Shown: in pieces, positions 8,745 to 16,003 of the stretch
Layout of the letters: every line of letters starts with the position of its first letter
Position numbering within the stretch: the stretch's first letter is position 1
Origin: Lonsdalea quercina subsp. quercina
GTDB taxonomy: Bacteria; Pseudomonadota; Gammaproteobacteria; Enterobacterales; Enterobacteriaceae
Direction of reading: 5' to 3'
Assembly (NCBI RefSeq): GCF_000688695.1
Contig: NZ_JIBQ01000009.1
Span: 67,532 to 110,901, forward strand
DNA length: 43,370 nt
Program-made: the position numbers and the translations under genes
Notes under the pieces: generated by a model
Told to the model about the DNA's origin: nothing
The model's input: the letters and a program-made list of their open reading frames with translations, nothing else
Databases searched by the model: none

Positions 8745-9341
8745 CTAAGGCGTAGAAGCAGGGGCAGGGATCAGCTGTTCCACCGCGCGGCGCCAGCTCA
8801 GGTTCATTACGCCCTGAGGCGTCATGAGCTGCAGTTCATCTTTATTCAATACGTCGTCGATGGCGAGTTGCCACCCCAGATGCGTGTGGTTTTCCAGCCA
8901 GTTCGCCACCTGCGTCTGCTGCTCGGGATGACAATACAGCACGCCGCGCCCTTCGCCGCTCTGATGGCGTAACAGCTGACGCAGTAACGCGGAGGTGCGC
9001 TGCTCGTCCGGTACATCTTGCACCAGCTGGCGCATCGCGTCATTTAGCACCTGACCCGCCTGTTCGGCCATAAAGGCCTCCATCTGCGCCCTTTCCTGTT
9101 GCCATCCGCGCAGGATGTCGTCCGCCTGTTGCATAAAACGCGCCTCGGCCTGCCGAATCGTCCGCCCCGTCTCGGCCTCCGCCCGGCTCTCAGCATCCGC
9201 CAGCAACGCCTTCGCTTGCCGTTCGGCGGTCTCAATCACCTGGAGCCCACGCTGATGTTGCTGTAGTCGATCCGCTTTGATGACCGTCTCTTCCTCGGTA
9301 TCCCTACCCGTCACCAGCCTCAATTGTTTTCGTGTCAGCAT
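8745..9341 (-). CDS. hrpE: HrpE (SctL), ATPase-associated stator protein
   Basis: This 198-residue protein has the SctL/FliH layout: a charged, Gln-rich coiled-coil N-terminal half (about residues 25-110, with RQAEARFMQQADDILRGW) followed by a globular C-terminal domain. SctL links the HrcN ATPase to the HrcQ sorting platform and regulates it. It is the last gene of the hrpA-hrpB-hrcJ-hrpD-hrpE set, 25 bp after hrpD. Confidence 0.9.
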   Translation of the reverse strand: MLTRKQLRLVTGRDTEEETVIKADRLQQHQRGLQVIETAERQAKALLADAESRAEAETGRTIRQAEARFMQQADDILRGWQQERAQMEAFMAEQAGQVLNDAMRQLVQDVPDEQRTSALLRQLLRHQSGEGRGVLYCHPEQQTQVANWLENHTHLGWQLAIDDVLNKDELQLMTPQGVMNLSWRRAVEQLIPAPASTP

Positions 9342-9366
9342 ACAGATTCCCTTTTTTCCATTTCAC

Positions 9367-9999
9367 TCAAGCCTCTCTTCTATGACGAACAAACACGCCG
9401 ACGTCGTCACCGTCCGGCGCAGCGCTAAGGCGCGCTTTCCATATCGCAGCGTCGCACAGCGCGTTCACTCGACTTTCGGGCAACGCCGCTGCGGGCGTCT
9501 CCTCAACACCGACGCTCCATGAGCGGGGAAATAGCAGTCGAACACGCGGCCAGGCGGCTGCAGATAAACAATGCCGCAGCAGGCAAAGCGCATCGCTCTG
9601 CCGCCGTGCGGTAAAACTCAGGTTTTCGGGCAGCCAGAGCCCCGGACGCAATGCTTTCGCCAGTCGTCGGCACCATTGCGACGGCGCCGGCGGCAGGGGG
9701 TGCTCCGGCGCACGGCAGACGGACGCGATCAGCTCAAGCGCCCAGACGCGCTGGTCCGGCGTCAGGGCGATCAGTGCCCACAACGCCTCCGAGGGCGGCT
9801 CCGGCAGGCTTTCCGGCAGGCTCCAACGCGCGCGCAAACACGCATGCTGATGCGGGGCCAGACTCTCCATCGCCGTTCGCCCTCCCGCCAGACCGGCATC
9901 GACCTGCCAGCTGCCGTCCGCCTCCAGGATGCAGCCGTAGGCCCACCAGCGGACCCATCTCAACTGCGCCTCCCGGCTCATTCCCTCGAGGAGCGTCAT
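9367..9999 (-). CDS. hrpD: HrpD (SctK), sorting-platform accessory protein
   Basis: This 210-residue, Trp- and Leu-rich soluble protein begins MTLLEGMSREAQLRWVRWWAY. Its place between hrcJ and hrpE and its length match HrpD, the SctK protein that connects the cytosolic sorting platform to the inner-membrane ring. SctK proteins diverge strongly, so position carries most of the weight. The ATG lies 3 bp after the hrcJ stop, with its ribosome site inside hrcJ. Confidence 0.85.
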   Translation of the reverse strand: MTLLEGMSREAQLRWVRWWAYGCILEADGSWQVDAGLAGGRTAMESLAPHQHACLRARWSLPESLPEPPSEALWALIALTPDQRVWALELIASVCRAPEHPLPPAPSQWCRRLAKALRPGLWLPENLSFTARRQSDALCLLRHCLSAAAWPRVRLLFPRSWSVGVEETPAAALPESRVNALCDAAIWKARLSAAPDGDDVGVFVRHRREA

Positions 10000-10002
10000 C
10001 GG

Positions 10003-10779
10003 TCAGGACTCCTGCGTCGGCGGATTTTTACGCGCTTTCTGTTGCCGCCACCAGGGCTTCGCCATAAATCCACCCACGCCTCCCGCTATCACCAGCGCCA
10101 GAAAAAAACCGGCCCACAGCAGGTGATTGAGCCCTTGCGGCGTCAGCGTCAGCGGTCCCAGCGAGACCGTTTGCACGCGGTCCTGATAGGGCTTAGCCAG
10201 GGAGAAAACGATAGACAAATCTTTGTCGCTTTTTCCGCTCAGCCCCGGAATGCTGCTGGCGACCATGCGCCGAATGCGCGGCCTGATGCTATCCGGATCC
10301 AGATCAGCGCGATGCTTGATGAAGACAGCCGCCGAGGCGGGTTGAATCGGCTCGCCGGGGGCAATACGCTCCGGCAGGACCACATGAACGCGAGCGACCA
10401 CAATGCCGTCGATCTGGCTAAGCGTGGACTCCACTTCTTGCGACAACGCATAGATATAGCGGGCCCGCTCTTCCAGCGGCGTTGAGATCACCCCGGTTTT
10501 CTGAAAGACCTCGCCCAGATTGGTTCGGTTCTGCCTCGGCAGCCCGGCGGCATTCAAAATATTCACCGCTCGCTCGATATCGTAGGCGTCGATCAGCAAC
10601 GTAATGCCGGTTTTATCGATGCTTTTCTCAGCATCAATGTGATAGCTGCCAAGCTCAGCAATCACCTCGTTGGCGTCGTTTTCCGACAGGTTGCGATACA
10701 GTTCCACTCGGTCGCCACATCCCGTCAGAATCCAGACGAGCAGCAGGAGCAACCCGCGTTTGAGCGCACAGTGACGCAT
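10003..10779 (-). CDS. hrcJ: HrcJ (SctJ), inner-membrane ring lipoprotein
   Basis: This 258-residue YscJ/FliF-family lipoprotein forms the inner-membrane ring. It has a lipoprotein signal peptide ending in ILTGC (Cys21), the characteristic VELYRNLSENDANEVIAEL segment, the second domain with RARYIYALSQEVESTLSQIDGIV and ARVHVVLPE, and a C-terminal membrane helix near residues 216-238 followed by a basic tail. It is 10 bp downstream of hrpB and 3 bp upstream of hrpD. Confidence 0.96.
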   Translation of the reverse strand: MRHCALKRGLLLLLVWILTGCGDRVELYRNLSENDANEVIAELGSYHIDAEKSIDKTGITLLIDAYDIERAVNILNAAGLPRQNRTNLGEVFQKTGVISTPLEERARYIYALSQEVESTLSQIDGIVVARVHVVLPERIAPGEPIQPASAAVFIKHRADLDPDSIRPRIRRMVASSIPGLSGKSDKDLSIVFSLAKPYQDRVQTVSLGPLTLTPQGLNHLLWAGFFLALVIAGGVGGFMAKPWWRQQKARKNPPTQES

Positions 10780-10789
10780 GGCTTCAACC

Positions 10790-11158
10790 TCACTGTAAAT
10801 TAGTCAGTTTTTCAAGGCTTTGTACGCTTTTGGCCACGACTTTCGCGTTGAGCAAACTTTCGAGATAAAACGAAGACAATGTCCGCGTGGCGTCCATCAC
10901 ATCCTTGGGATTATTGCTATTGATGCTTTTACCGACCTGTCGTTCGGCTTTCTGCCGAAGCCCGTCGAGATGGCTGGAACGGCCAGCCAGCGCATCAATC
11001 CAGACGGCATTGCCCTTTTCCGGCTCATTCGCCGTCGCGCCGGGCGAGATCGCCGCGCTAAACCACGATACGTCTTCCGCCGCGGGCGCCGTCGTCACGT
11101 CTTGTCCGCCCATGCCCGAAAAGGCGTGGCTCGCACCTGAAATCTGAGAAATTTTCAT
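10790..11158 (-). CDS. hrpB: HrpB (SctI), inner rod protein
   Basis: The 122-residue protein (MKISQISGASHAFSGMGGQD to KSVQSLEKLTNLQ) matches HrpB: a variable N-terminus and a C-terminal helix of the inner-rod type. It forms the rod joining the export apparatus to the pilus. An upstream extension to 11221 exists in frame, but the start at 11158 has an AGAGG ribosome site and the expected N-terminus, and the extension would run into the 3' region of hrpA. It lies between hrpA and hrcJ. Confidence 0.88.
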   Translation of the reverse strand: MKISQISGASHAFSGMGGQDVTTAPAAEDVSWFSAAISPGATANEPEKGNAVWIDALAGRSSHLDGLRQKAERQVGKSINSNNPKDVMDATRTLSSFYLESLLNAKVVAKSVQSLEKLTNLQ

Positions 11159-11241
11159 CCTGTTTCTGCCTCTTACCGATGAAATTTCACCTATAAAAAA
11201 CCGGGGGAATCCCCCGGCCATTCGATTAGCGATAACGGCGA

Positions 11242-11445
11242 TCAGAACTGGATCGACTTCGCGGTTTTGGTGCTGGCGTTCATCGCTTTTGATGCCGAGT
11301 CCATCTGCATATCGGCGATGGAGTTCATCGCATCTGTTTTCATTTTCTGGCTCTGAGCCGCCGTGGTCATAGCGGTGGTTTCCGCCATGGTTTTATCCAG
11401 AGTCTGCATTGAGGCCAGGGATGCGGCACTTGAAAGTCCAAACAT
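11242..11445 (-). CDS. hrpA: HrpA, Hrp pilus subunit
   Basis: The 67-residue product (MFGLSSAASLASMQTLDKTM to STKTAKSIQF) is small, Ala/Met/Ser/Thr-rich, helical and free of cysteine and tryptophan, as are HrpA pilins. It is secreted by the T3SS and polymerises into the long extracellular pilus. The frame extends 25 codons upstream, but the start at 11445 is chosen because GGAG lies 9 nt before the ATG and the N-terminus fits the family. An hrp box lies about 80 bp upstream. The gene heads the hrpA-hrpB-hrcJ-hrpD-hrpE operon. Confidence 0.9.
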   Translation of the reverse strand: MFGLSSAASLASMQTLDKTMAETTAMTTAAQSQKMKTDAMNSIADMQMDSASKAMNASTKTAKSIQF

Positions 11446-11524
11446 GTTGTTATCTCCAGTGAAATAAGGTCGTTGAGAGTGTGATGAACCGGATGACGAC
11501 GACCCTGTCATCGTGTTCATCTAT

Positions 11525-11552
11525 TAAGTAGGAGATAGCGGTCAACGGTTCC
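11525..11552 (-). promoter_or_regulatory. Hrp box for the hrpA operon
   Basis: On the minus strand GGAACC (11552-11547), a 15-nt spacer, then CTACTTA (11531-11525). This differs from GGAACC-N15/16-CCACNNA at one base of the -10 half. It lies between hrpS and hrpA, 80 bp before the hrpA ATG. Confidence 0.82.
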
Positions 11553-11594
11553 GGATGAACACAACTTTTTCGCAGCCAGCCTACCCGCAGCCCG

Positions 11595-12557
11595 TCAGAA
11601 ATCACGCGAGGGGACCTTCAACAGCTTCAGACGGTGATAGAGCGTACGTTTTGGGATCCCCAGCTCTGTCACTACGTCGTCGATGCAGTGGCCGTTACGC
11701 CGCAAGGCATCCTGAATCAGAAATTTTTCAATGCGCCGCAGTCGGTGCTTGAGCTGCGTCGGCGCCGTCCCGGCCTCAGATCGGGATGCCAGCGGGGATA
11801 GCCCGAGCACCCAGCGTTCGGCCGCAGCCTTAAGCTCACGCAGGTTGCCCGGCCAGCTATGGGTCAGTAGCCGTTCGTGTACTTCCGCGCACAGGGCGGG
11901 CACCGGGCGCTGCAGCCTTTCGGCGGCGGCGCGCGTAAAGCGCTGAAACATGGGTAAGATGATGTCACTGCGGGAGCGCAGCGTGGGCAGTTGGATTTTG
12001 ACCGTATCAAGACGAAAATAGAGGTCACGACGAAAGCGCCCCTCCTCCACCAGTTTGATAAGCGGCGTCTGCGTCGCGACGATCACCCGCATATCCACGG
12101 GTTTGAACTGCGTACTGCCCAGCCGCTCGATGCCGCGATTCTCCAGCACGCGCAGCATCTTGGCCTGTAACGTCAGCGGCATGCTGTCGATCTCGTCGAG
12201 AAACAAAATGCCTTTATCCGCGGTCTCCAGGTAGCCGGCGCGCGAGCGGTTGGCGCCGGTATAGGCGCCGGACACCACGCCGAACAGTTCACTTTCCGCG
12301 AGATTTTCCGGGACCGCGGCGCAGTTGACCGCCACCAGCTGTCCTGAACAGCCGGAGAGCCGATGGATTCGACGTGCCAGCGTATCTTTTCCGGTCCCCG
12401 TCTCTCCTTCAAGAATGATATCGACGTCCAGCGGAGCGATATCGTTGATTAAGGCGCCTAACTCGGCATGAATATCTTCTTCCTGGCTCTCAAAAAAGGT
12501 TCCGCAATCAATATAGGGAAGATGTCGACTCGATACATGACGGTTTCTGATGCTCAT
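11595..12557 (-). CDS. hrpS: HrpS, sigma-54 enhancer-binding activator of hrpL
   Basis: This 320-residue activator consists of an AAA+ sigma-54 interaction domain and a Fis-type C-terminal helix-turn-helix, with no receiver domain, as is usual for HrpS. Walker A is GETGTGKD (51-58), the sigma-54 contact loop is GAYTGA (97-102, a variant of GAFTGA), Walker B is GILFLDEID (116-124), and the C-terminal helix-turn-helix includes DDVVTELGIPKRTLYHRL. The start has a strong AGGAG site. It is expected to bind the TGCAA-N4-TTGCA dyad at 15857-15870 and drive the hrpL promoter. It is separated from hrpY by a terminator, so it has its own promoter. Confidence 0.95.
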   Translation of the reverse strand: MSIRNRHVSSRHLPYIDCGTFFESQEEDIHAELGALINDIAPLDVDIILEGETGTGKDTLARRIHRLSGCSGQLVAVNCAAVPENLAESELFGVVSGAYTGANRSRAGYLETADKGILFLDEIDSMPLTLQAKMLRVLENRGIERLGSTQFKPVDMRVIVATQTPLIKLVEEGRFRRDLYFRLDTVKIQLPTLRSRSDIILPMFQRFTRAAAERLQRPVPALCAEVHERLLTHSWPGNLRELKAAAERWVLGLSPLASRSEAGTAPTQLKHRLRRIEKFLIQDALRRNGHCIDDVVTELGIPKRTLYHRLKLLKVPSRDF

Positions 12558-12590
12558 GACAACTCCTGTACCCTTGGGGGCTATCCTTAT

Positions 12591-12616
12591 CTAGGCGGCC
12601 ACAGTCAATGGCCTAG
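12591..12616 (-). promoter_or_regulatory. Inverted repeat and possible promoter upstream of hrpS
   Basis: A 6-bp inverted repeat CTAGGC/GCCTAG (12591-12596 and 12611-12616) lies 34 bp before hrpS. A TTGACT hexamer sits inside it on the minus strand (12608-12603), but the -10 at 17 bp (GATAGC) is poor. HrpY is known to activate hrpS in Erwinia, so a HrpY site is possible; this is inference from position. Confidence 0.3.
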
Positions 12617-12663
12617 CCTGCGACTTCATTATTATGCTTACGATTTCTTAACGATTCACGCAC

Positions 12664-12691
12664 AAAAAAAAGTAACACCTTACGGTTACTT
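12664..12691 (-). terminator. Intrinsic terminator of the hrpX-hrpY transcript
   Basis: On the minus strand the stem AAGTAAC/GTTACTT (12691-12685 with 12676-12670) is followed by a run of T residues (12671-12664). It lies about 150 bp past the hrpY stop and before hrpS, separating the two transcription units. Confidence 0.8.
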
Positions 12692-12841
12692 GACGAAGCC
12701 GCTAAAGCATTACTGTCATCGCTGTTTTAAACCATCAGTCAACTGCTGAAGTTGCTGTAGGAATAAATGGTGGAAAAGTAGGAAAATCCTTACCCAGAAG
12801 TTTTGAGTGGTTATTTTTCAGGCTGGGACTTCAGCGCCGTA

Positions 12842-13480
12842 CTACGGGATCAGTCGTTGGCTTAATGCGTATTTGACGATATCGACGTTGGAAGTGAACT
12901 GCATTTTTTCCATCAAACGCGACTTGTGGGTGCTAACCGTTTTGTTGCTGATGGCAAGCGCCTCCGCGATCGCATTGACGCCCATTCCCTGCGCCAGCAT
13001 GATCATCACCTGATGTTCGCGCGCCGTCAGCACACTGTGGCTGGGGCGATCGTCCGTCAGATAATCCGCAAAAACGATTTGCTCGGCGATGGTTTGGTCG
13101 ATATAGCGCGCCCCCTGCGCCACTCGACGGATCGCGATCAGCAGCGCCTCCGGATCTTTGTCTTTAGTGATGTAGCCCAGCGCGCCGCTTTTGAGCACGC
13201 GTCGCGCAATCTGCGGCTCGCTATACATGCTCAGGACCAAAATGGGCAAGCGCGGATACTGCGCCAATACCCGAATAATCAGCTCTTCTCCGCAGATGCC
13301 CGGCATGCTCATGTCCAGTAACAGCAGATCGATTTCAACCTCTCGTAACGTGGTCAGCACCTGCGCCCCATTTCCCGCCTCCGCCACCACTTGCAGCGTT
13401 TCGTCCAATGCAAATATCTGTTTTAGTCCCTCCCGCATGATGACGTGATCGTCGGCGATCATTAATCGGATGAGTTTCAT
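12842..13480 (-). CDS. hrpY: HrpY, NarL/FixJ-type response regulator
   Basis: This 212-residue regulator has an N-terminal receiver domain (acidic pocket ADDH at 9-12, phospho-acceptor Asp56 in LLLLDMSMPG) and a C-terminal LuxR-type helix-turn-helix (LTAREHQVMIMLAQG ... IAEALAISNKTVSTHKSRLMEKM). HrpY is the partner of sensor HrpX and activates hrpS, placing it at the top of the hrp cascade. The gene follows hrpX after 56 bp and is co-transcribed with it. Confidence 0.95.
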   Translation of the reverse strand: MKLIRLMIADDHVIMREGLKQIFALDETLQVVAEAGNGAQVLTTLREVEIDLLLLDMSMPGICGEELIIRVLAQYPRLPILVLSMYSEPQIARRVLKSGALGYITKDKDPEALLIAIRRVAQGARYIDQTIAEQIVFADYLTDDRPSHSVLTAREHQVMIMLAQGMGVNAIAEALAISNKTVSTHKSRLMEKMQFTSNVDIVKYALSQRLIP

Positions 13481-13536
13481 TCAGTAAATCTCCTAAGATG
13501 TTGACCGTGTTTTCCCTGCTATCTTGTCGTGCGGTG

Positions 13537-15012
13537 TTAGCGTGCGACGGCACGCTGCGGGAACATCATGCGGATCAACGTACCGCTGCCGGGCTGGCTG
13601 GTGATCGTCACCTCGCCGCCCAACATTCTTCCGCGCTCTTTCATGCCCATCAGGCCAAACGTGTTGGGCTTTTGCTCTCGGGCGTCGAAGCCCTTGCCGT
13701 TATCCTGCACGCTTAGCACAATCAGCCCCTCCCGGTTTTCGAGCGCAATGACCACCTCGCTGGCGGCGGCATGGCGAGCGATATTGGTCAGCGACTCCTG
13801 CACCACACGAAACGCGGCGGTCGCGCACTCGTCATTCATCAACACCTCGGGTTCCGGCGCATGCAGCTGGCACTGGACGCCGTATTGACGGACAAAGTCA
13901 TCCCGTAGCCACTCCAGCGCCGGCGTCAGCCCCATGTCCAGCACGTTCGGACGCAATCGTGTCGCCACATTCCGCACAACCTGGATAGTCTTATCGGATA
14001 GCGCCATCAGATTCTGTAACGGCGTCAACAATGAAGGATTTTCTTTCGCGAATTGCATACGCAGCAGCGACAAGCCGATACGCATAGACGTCAGGTGCTG
14101 CCCCAGTTCGTCATGAATTTCCCGGGCAATGTGCTTCCGCTCCTCCTCCCGGGAAATCTCACGCTGGCGCGTGAGTAGCCGCAGCTGACTGTGGGATTCC
14201 TCAAGCCGTTTCTCCGCATATCGAATCGCGGAAATATCGCGTCCGACGGTGAGAATAGAGGACAGCTGGCCGTTCTGGCCGAACTCGGGGACGCAGCGAA
14301 TATGGTGAACGGCGCGCGGTTTATCACCGAGCTCCTGCGTACCCTCCTCCAGCTCCCCCTCCACGCTGCTCTGCGTGTCTACGACCAACTGCACCAGCTG
14401 CTGAATATGCTGGGCGCAGCAGGCGTCGGGCATCAGATCGGTCAGCCGATGGCCGAGCAGCTGATCGGCGGTGAATCCCAGATGGGTCAGCGTGGCCGGA
14501 TTCGCATACTGGCAGGTCATTTGCGGACCAAATCGGACGACCAGATCGGGCGTATTTTCCACCAGCGCCCGGAACTCTTGTTCTCGCGCATAGGCGATAT
14601 TCTCGATGTGTTTGCGCTCCCGGATATCTCGCACGACGCACATACTGTATTTCCGTCCCTTATGGATGAAATGGTTGACGCTGACCTCGACCGGAATCAC
14701 CGCGCCGAATCGGCTGATATGCTGGGTTTCAAACGTCAGCCCGCGCTTCCAGTCGCGCCAGCTGTGCTGAATCAACTCCGCGCTCCGGCAAGGATCGATA
14801 TCCCAGAGGTACATTTCCTGAAACTCCTGCTGGCTGTAGTGCAGCGTCCGACAGGCTTCGGCATTGACGTAACAAAACTGGTTATGCTCATTGACGATGT
14901 AGATCGCGTCTTTGATCCGGCTGAATGCGAACGCGACAAGTTCCATCGGTGGAACCTCCTCGGAATGAGGGGATTCAGGGGACGTTGGGGGGTATAACAT
15001 AGCCATCTCCAT
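13537..15012 (-). CDS. hrpX: HrpX, PAS-domain sensor histidine kinase
   Basis: The protein has up to 491 residues. There are two PAS domains (about residues 25-130, AFAFSRIKDAIYIVNEHNQF, and 145-265, FRALVENTPDLVVRFG), then a HisKA_3 dimerisation domain with phospho-acceptor His300 (AREIHDELGQH) and a HATPase domain (DNGKGFDAR, GLMGMKERGRMLGG). It has no membrane segment and is cytoplasmic. The start is uncertain: 15012 gives the longest frame but has a weak ribosome site, whereas ATG at 14946 (residue 23) follows a strong GAGGAGG at ideal spacing and would give 469 residues. It pairs with HrpY. Confidence 0.93.
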   Translation of the reverse strand: MEMAMLYPPTSPESPHSEEVPPMELVAFAFSRIKDAIYIVNEHNQFCYVNAEACRTLHYSQQEFQEMYLWDIDPCRSAELIQHSWRDWKRGLTFETQHISRFGAVIPVEVSVNHFIHKGRKYSMCVVRDIRERKHIENIAYAREQEFRALVENTPDLVVRFGPQMTCQYANPATLTHLGFTADQLLGHRLTDLMPDACCAQHIQQLVQLVVDTQSSVEGELEEGTQELGDKPRAVHHIRCVPEFGQNGQLSSILTVGRDISAIRYAEKRLEESHSQLRLLTRQREISREEERKHIAREIHDELGQHLTSMRIGLSLLRMQFAKENPSLLTPLQNLMALSDKTIQVVRNVATRLRPNVLDMGLTPALEWLRDDFVRQYGVQCQLHAPEPEVLMNDECATAAFRVVQESLTNIARHAAASEVVIALENREGLIVLSVQDNGKGFDAREQKPNTFGLMGMKERGRMLGGEVTITSQPGSGTLIRMMFPQRAVAR

Positions 15013-15061
15013 GCTGTCGCAGATCTACCCGGACGCCGACTCGGCGCCACGGGCAGTACGG

Positions 15062-15097
15062 GGTTACAGTCATCTCCGGATGACAGGGTCTGTAACC
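15062..15097 (-). terminator. Nested stem-loop between hrpL and hrpX
   Basis: Outer stem GGTTACAG (15062-15069) pairs with CTGTAACC (15090-15097); an inner stem TCATC (15070-15074) pairs with GATGA (15079-15083). It lies in the 140-bp gap after hrpL and before hrpX. There is no T run on the minus strand, so it may be a weak terminator, a processing site or an operator. Confidence 0.45.
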
Positions 15098-15153
15098 GGG
15101 TAATCAAACTGAATGACAAGTGGTTCTCTTTTGCCGCGAGGTCAGAGAAAAGC

Positions 15154-15699
15154 TCAGGCGTCTACGGCCTGACGCAGGAAGCCCCTGGCACGGGAAAGGC
15201 GAGACCGCACCGTACCGATCGGCATGTCTAGCCGTGCGGCAATATCCTGATAGCTGGCATCGGAGTCGACCAGCATCACGAGCATGTGTCGGGTCTCCTC
15301 CGGTAAATGCGTACTCGCCGTCAGCACACGATGCAGGGTATGGCCCCACTCGATGATGCGGCTGGGATCGCTGTCGCAGGAGAGCTTTTCCAGTTCGTCC
15401 TCGGCGGCTTCGTGTAGGTGCGCTTTCGCCTGTTTGTAGTGGTTGCGGACAAGGTTCAGCGCAATGCCGAACACCCACGTTTCCGGACGCGATGCGCCGG
15501 CGAATTTTTCGCGATTTCTGAGCACCTCCAGGTAGGTCATCTGCTGCAAGTCTTCCACATCCTCTTTGTTAGCCACGCGTTTACGAAGGAAATTTTGCAG
15601 GCGTTTGCCATGCTGCCGAAAGACCTGTTCCCAGTCTACAGCCTCAGGATGAGATTCAATCGTGCAGACCTTTTCCGGTGACAAAACAAGTGTTTCCAT
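15154..15699 (-). CDS. hrpL: HrpL, ECF sigma factor for hrp promoters
   Basis: The 181-residue ECF sigma factor has sigma region 2 (NFLRKRVANKEDVEDLQQMTYLEV ... WVFGIALNLVRNHYKQ, split by a short gap) and region 4 (LPEETRHMLVMLV, then YQDIAARLDMPIGTVRSRLSRAR). It directs RNA polymerase to hrp boxes. ATG at 15699 is preferred because GGAG sits 9 nt before it; an in-frame ATG at 15714 would add five residues but has no ribosome site and lies only about 18 nt from the predicted transcript start. The promoter upstream is a full sigma-54 type with IHF and HrpS elements. It is divergent from hrpJ. Confidence 0.95.
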   Translation of the reverse strand: METLVLSPEKVCTIESHPEAVDWEQVFRQHGKRLQNFLRKRVANKEDVEDLQQMTYLEVLRNREKFAGASRPETWVFGIALNLVRNHYKQAKAHLHEAAEDELEKLSCDSDPSRIIEWGHTLHRVLTASTHLPEETRHMLVMLVDSDASYQDIAARLDMPIGTVRSRLSRARGFLRQAVDA

Positions 15700-15717
15700 T
15701 TGCTGGTTCTCCATGGT

Positions 15718-15735
15718 TGCGCCGTGAGTGGCGCA
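15718..15735 (-). promoter_or_regulatory. Stem-loop at the 5' end of the hrpL transcript
   Basis: A 6-bp perfect stem TGCGCC/GGCGCA (15718-15723 with 15730-15735) with a 6-nt loop falls almost exactly at the predicted +1 (about 15733) of the sigma-54 transcript. It could protect the mRNA 5' end or influence start choice between ATG 15714 and ATG 15699. Confidence 0.4.
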
Positions 15736-15743
15736 CAGGAGAT

Positions 15744-15760
15744 AGCAAGGCGTATGCCAG
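15744..15760 (-). promoter_or_regulatory. Sigma-54 (-24/-12) promoter of hrpL
   Basis: On the minus strand CTGGCATA-CGCC-TTGCT: TGGCATA at 15759-15753 and TTGCT at 15748-15744, with the required GG-N10-GC spacing. This is an essentially consensus sigma-54 promoter; transcription should start near 15733. Confidence 0.92.
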
Positions 15761-15772
15761 CGAGAAAAACAT

Positions 15773-15785
15773 TATCAACAGGTTG
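15773..15785. promoter_or_regulatory. IHF binding site in the hrpL promoter
   Basis: TATCAACAGGTTG is a perfect match to the IHF consensus WATCAA-N4-TTR. It lies just upstream of the -24 element and between the promoter and the HrpS-type dyad, where a DNA bend would bring HrpS to sigma-54 polymerase. Confidence 0.75.
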
Positions 15786-15856
15786 TTTTTGCTTGATTTT
15801 TTATTATGAAACACAGCCCATTCGCGCCACATTTTGCCGGGGCGCATTGACCAAAA

Positions 15857-15870
15857 TGCAAACGATTGCA
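15857..15870. promoter_or_regulatory. HrpS enhancer dyad (TGCAA-N4-TTGCA)
   Basis: TGCAA (15857-15861), ACGA, TTGCA (15866-15870). The same dyad, TGCAA-N4-TTGCA, is the HrpS site described for Erwinia amylovora hrpL. It lies about 100-110 bp upstream of the hrpL -24 element, a normal enhancer distance. Confidence 0.8.
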
Positions 15871-15931
15871 ATCACACTGTCATCCCTGGTCCGCGCATTT
15901 AGTGACAATAAAAACGATAGGGACCAATGCG

Positions 15932-15959
15932 GGAACCAGATTTCTCTTAACGCCACATA
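15932..15959 (+). promoter_or_regulatory. Perfect hrp box for the hrpJ-hrcU operon
   Basis: GGAACC (15932-15937), a 15-nt spacer, then CCACATA (15953-15959), a full match to the HrpL consensus. It is 44 bp before the hrpJ ATG and drives the eleven-gene rightward operon. Confidence 0.93.
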
Positions 15960-16003
15960 ACCGCATACCTTTAATCAAAAGATGGATTCAGGCAGGACTG
16001 ACT

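Noticed and set aside
15866-16003. N-terminal extension of hrpJ from a TTG at 15866
   Set aside because: It would contain the hrp box (15932-15959) that drives the gene; ATG 16004 has a ribosome site and the expected N-terminus.
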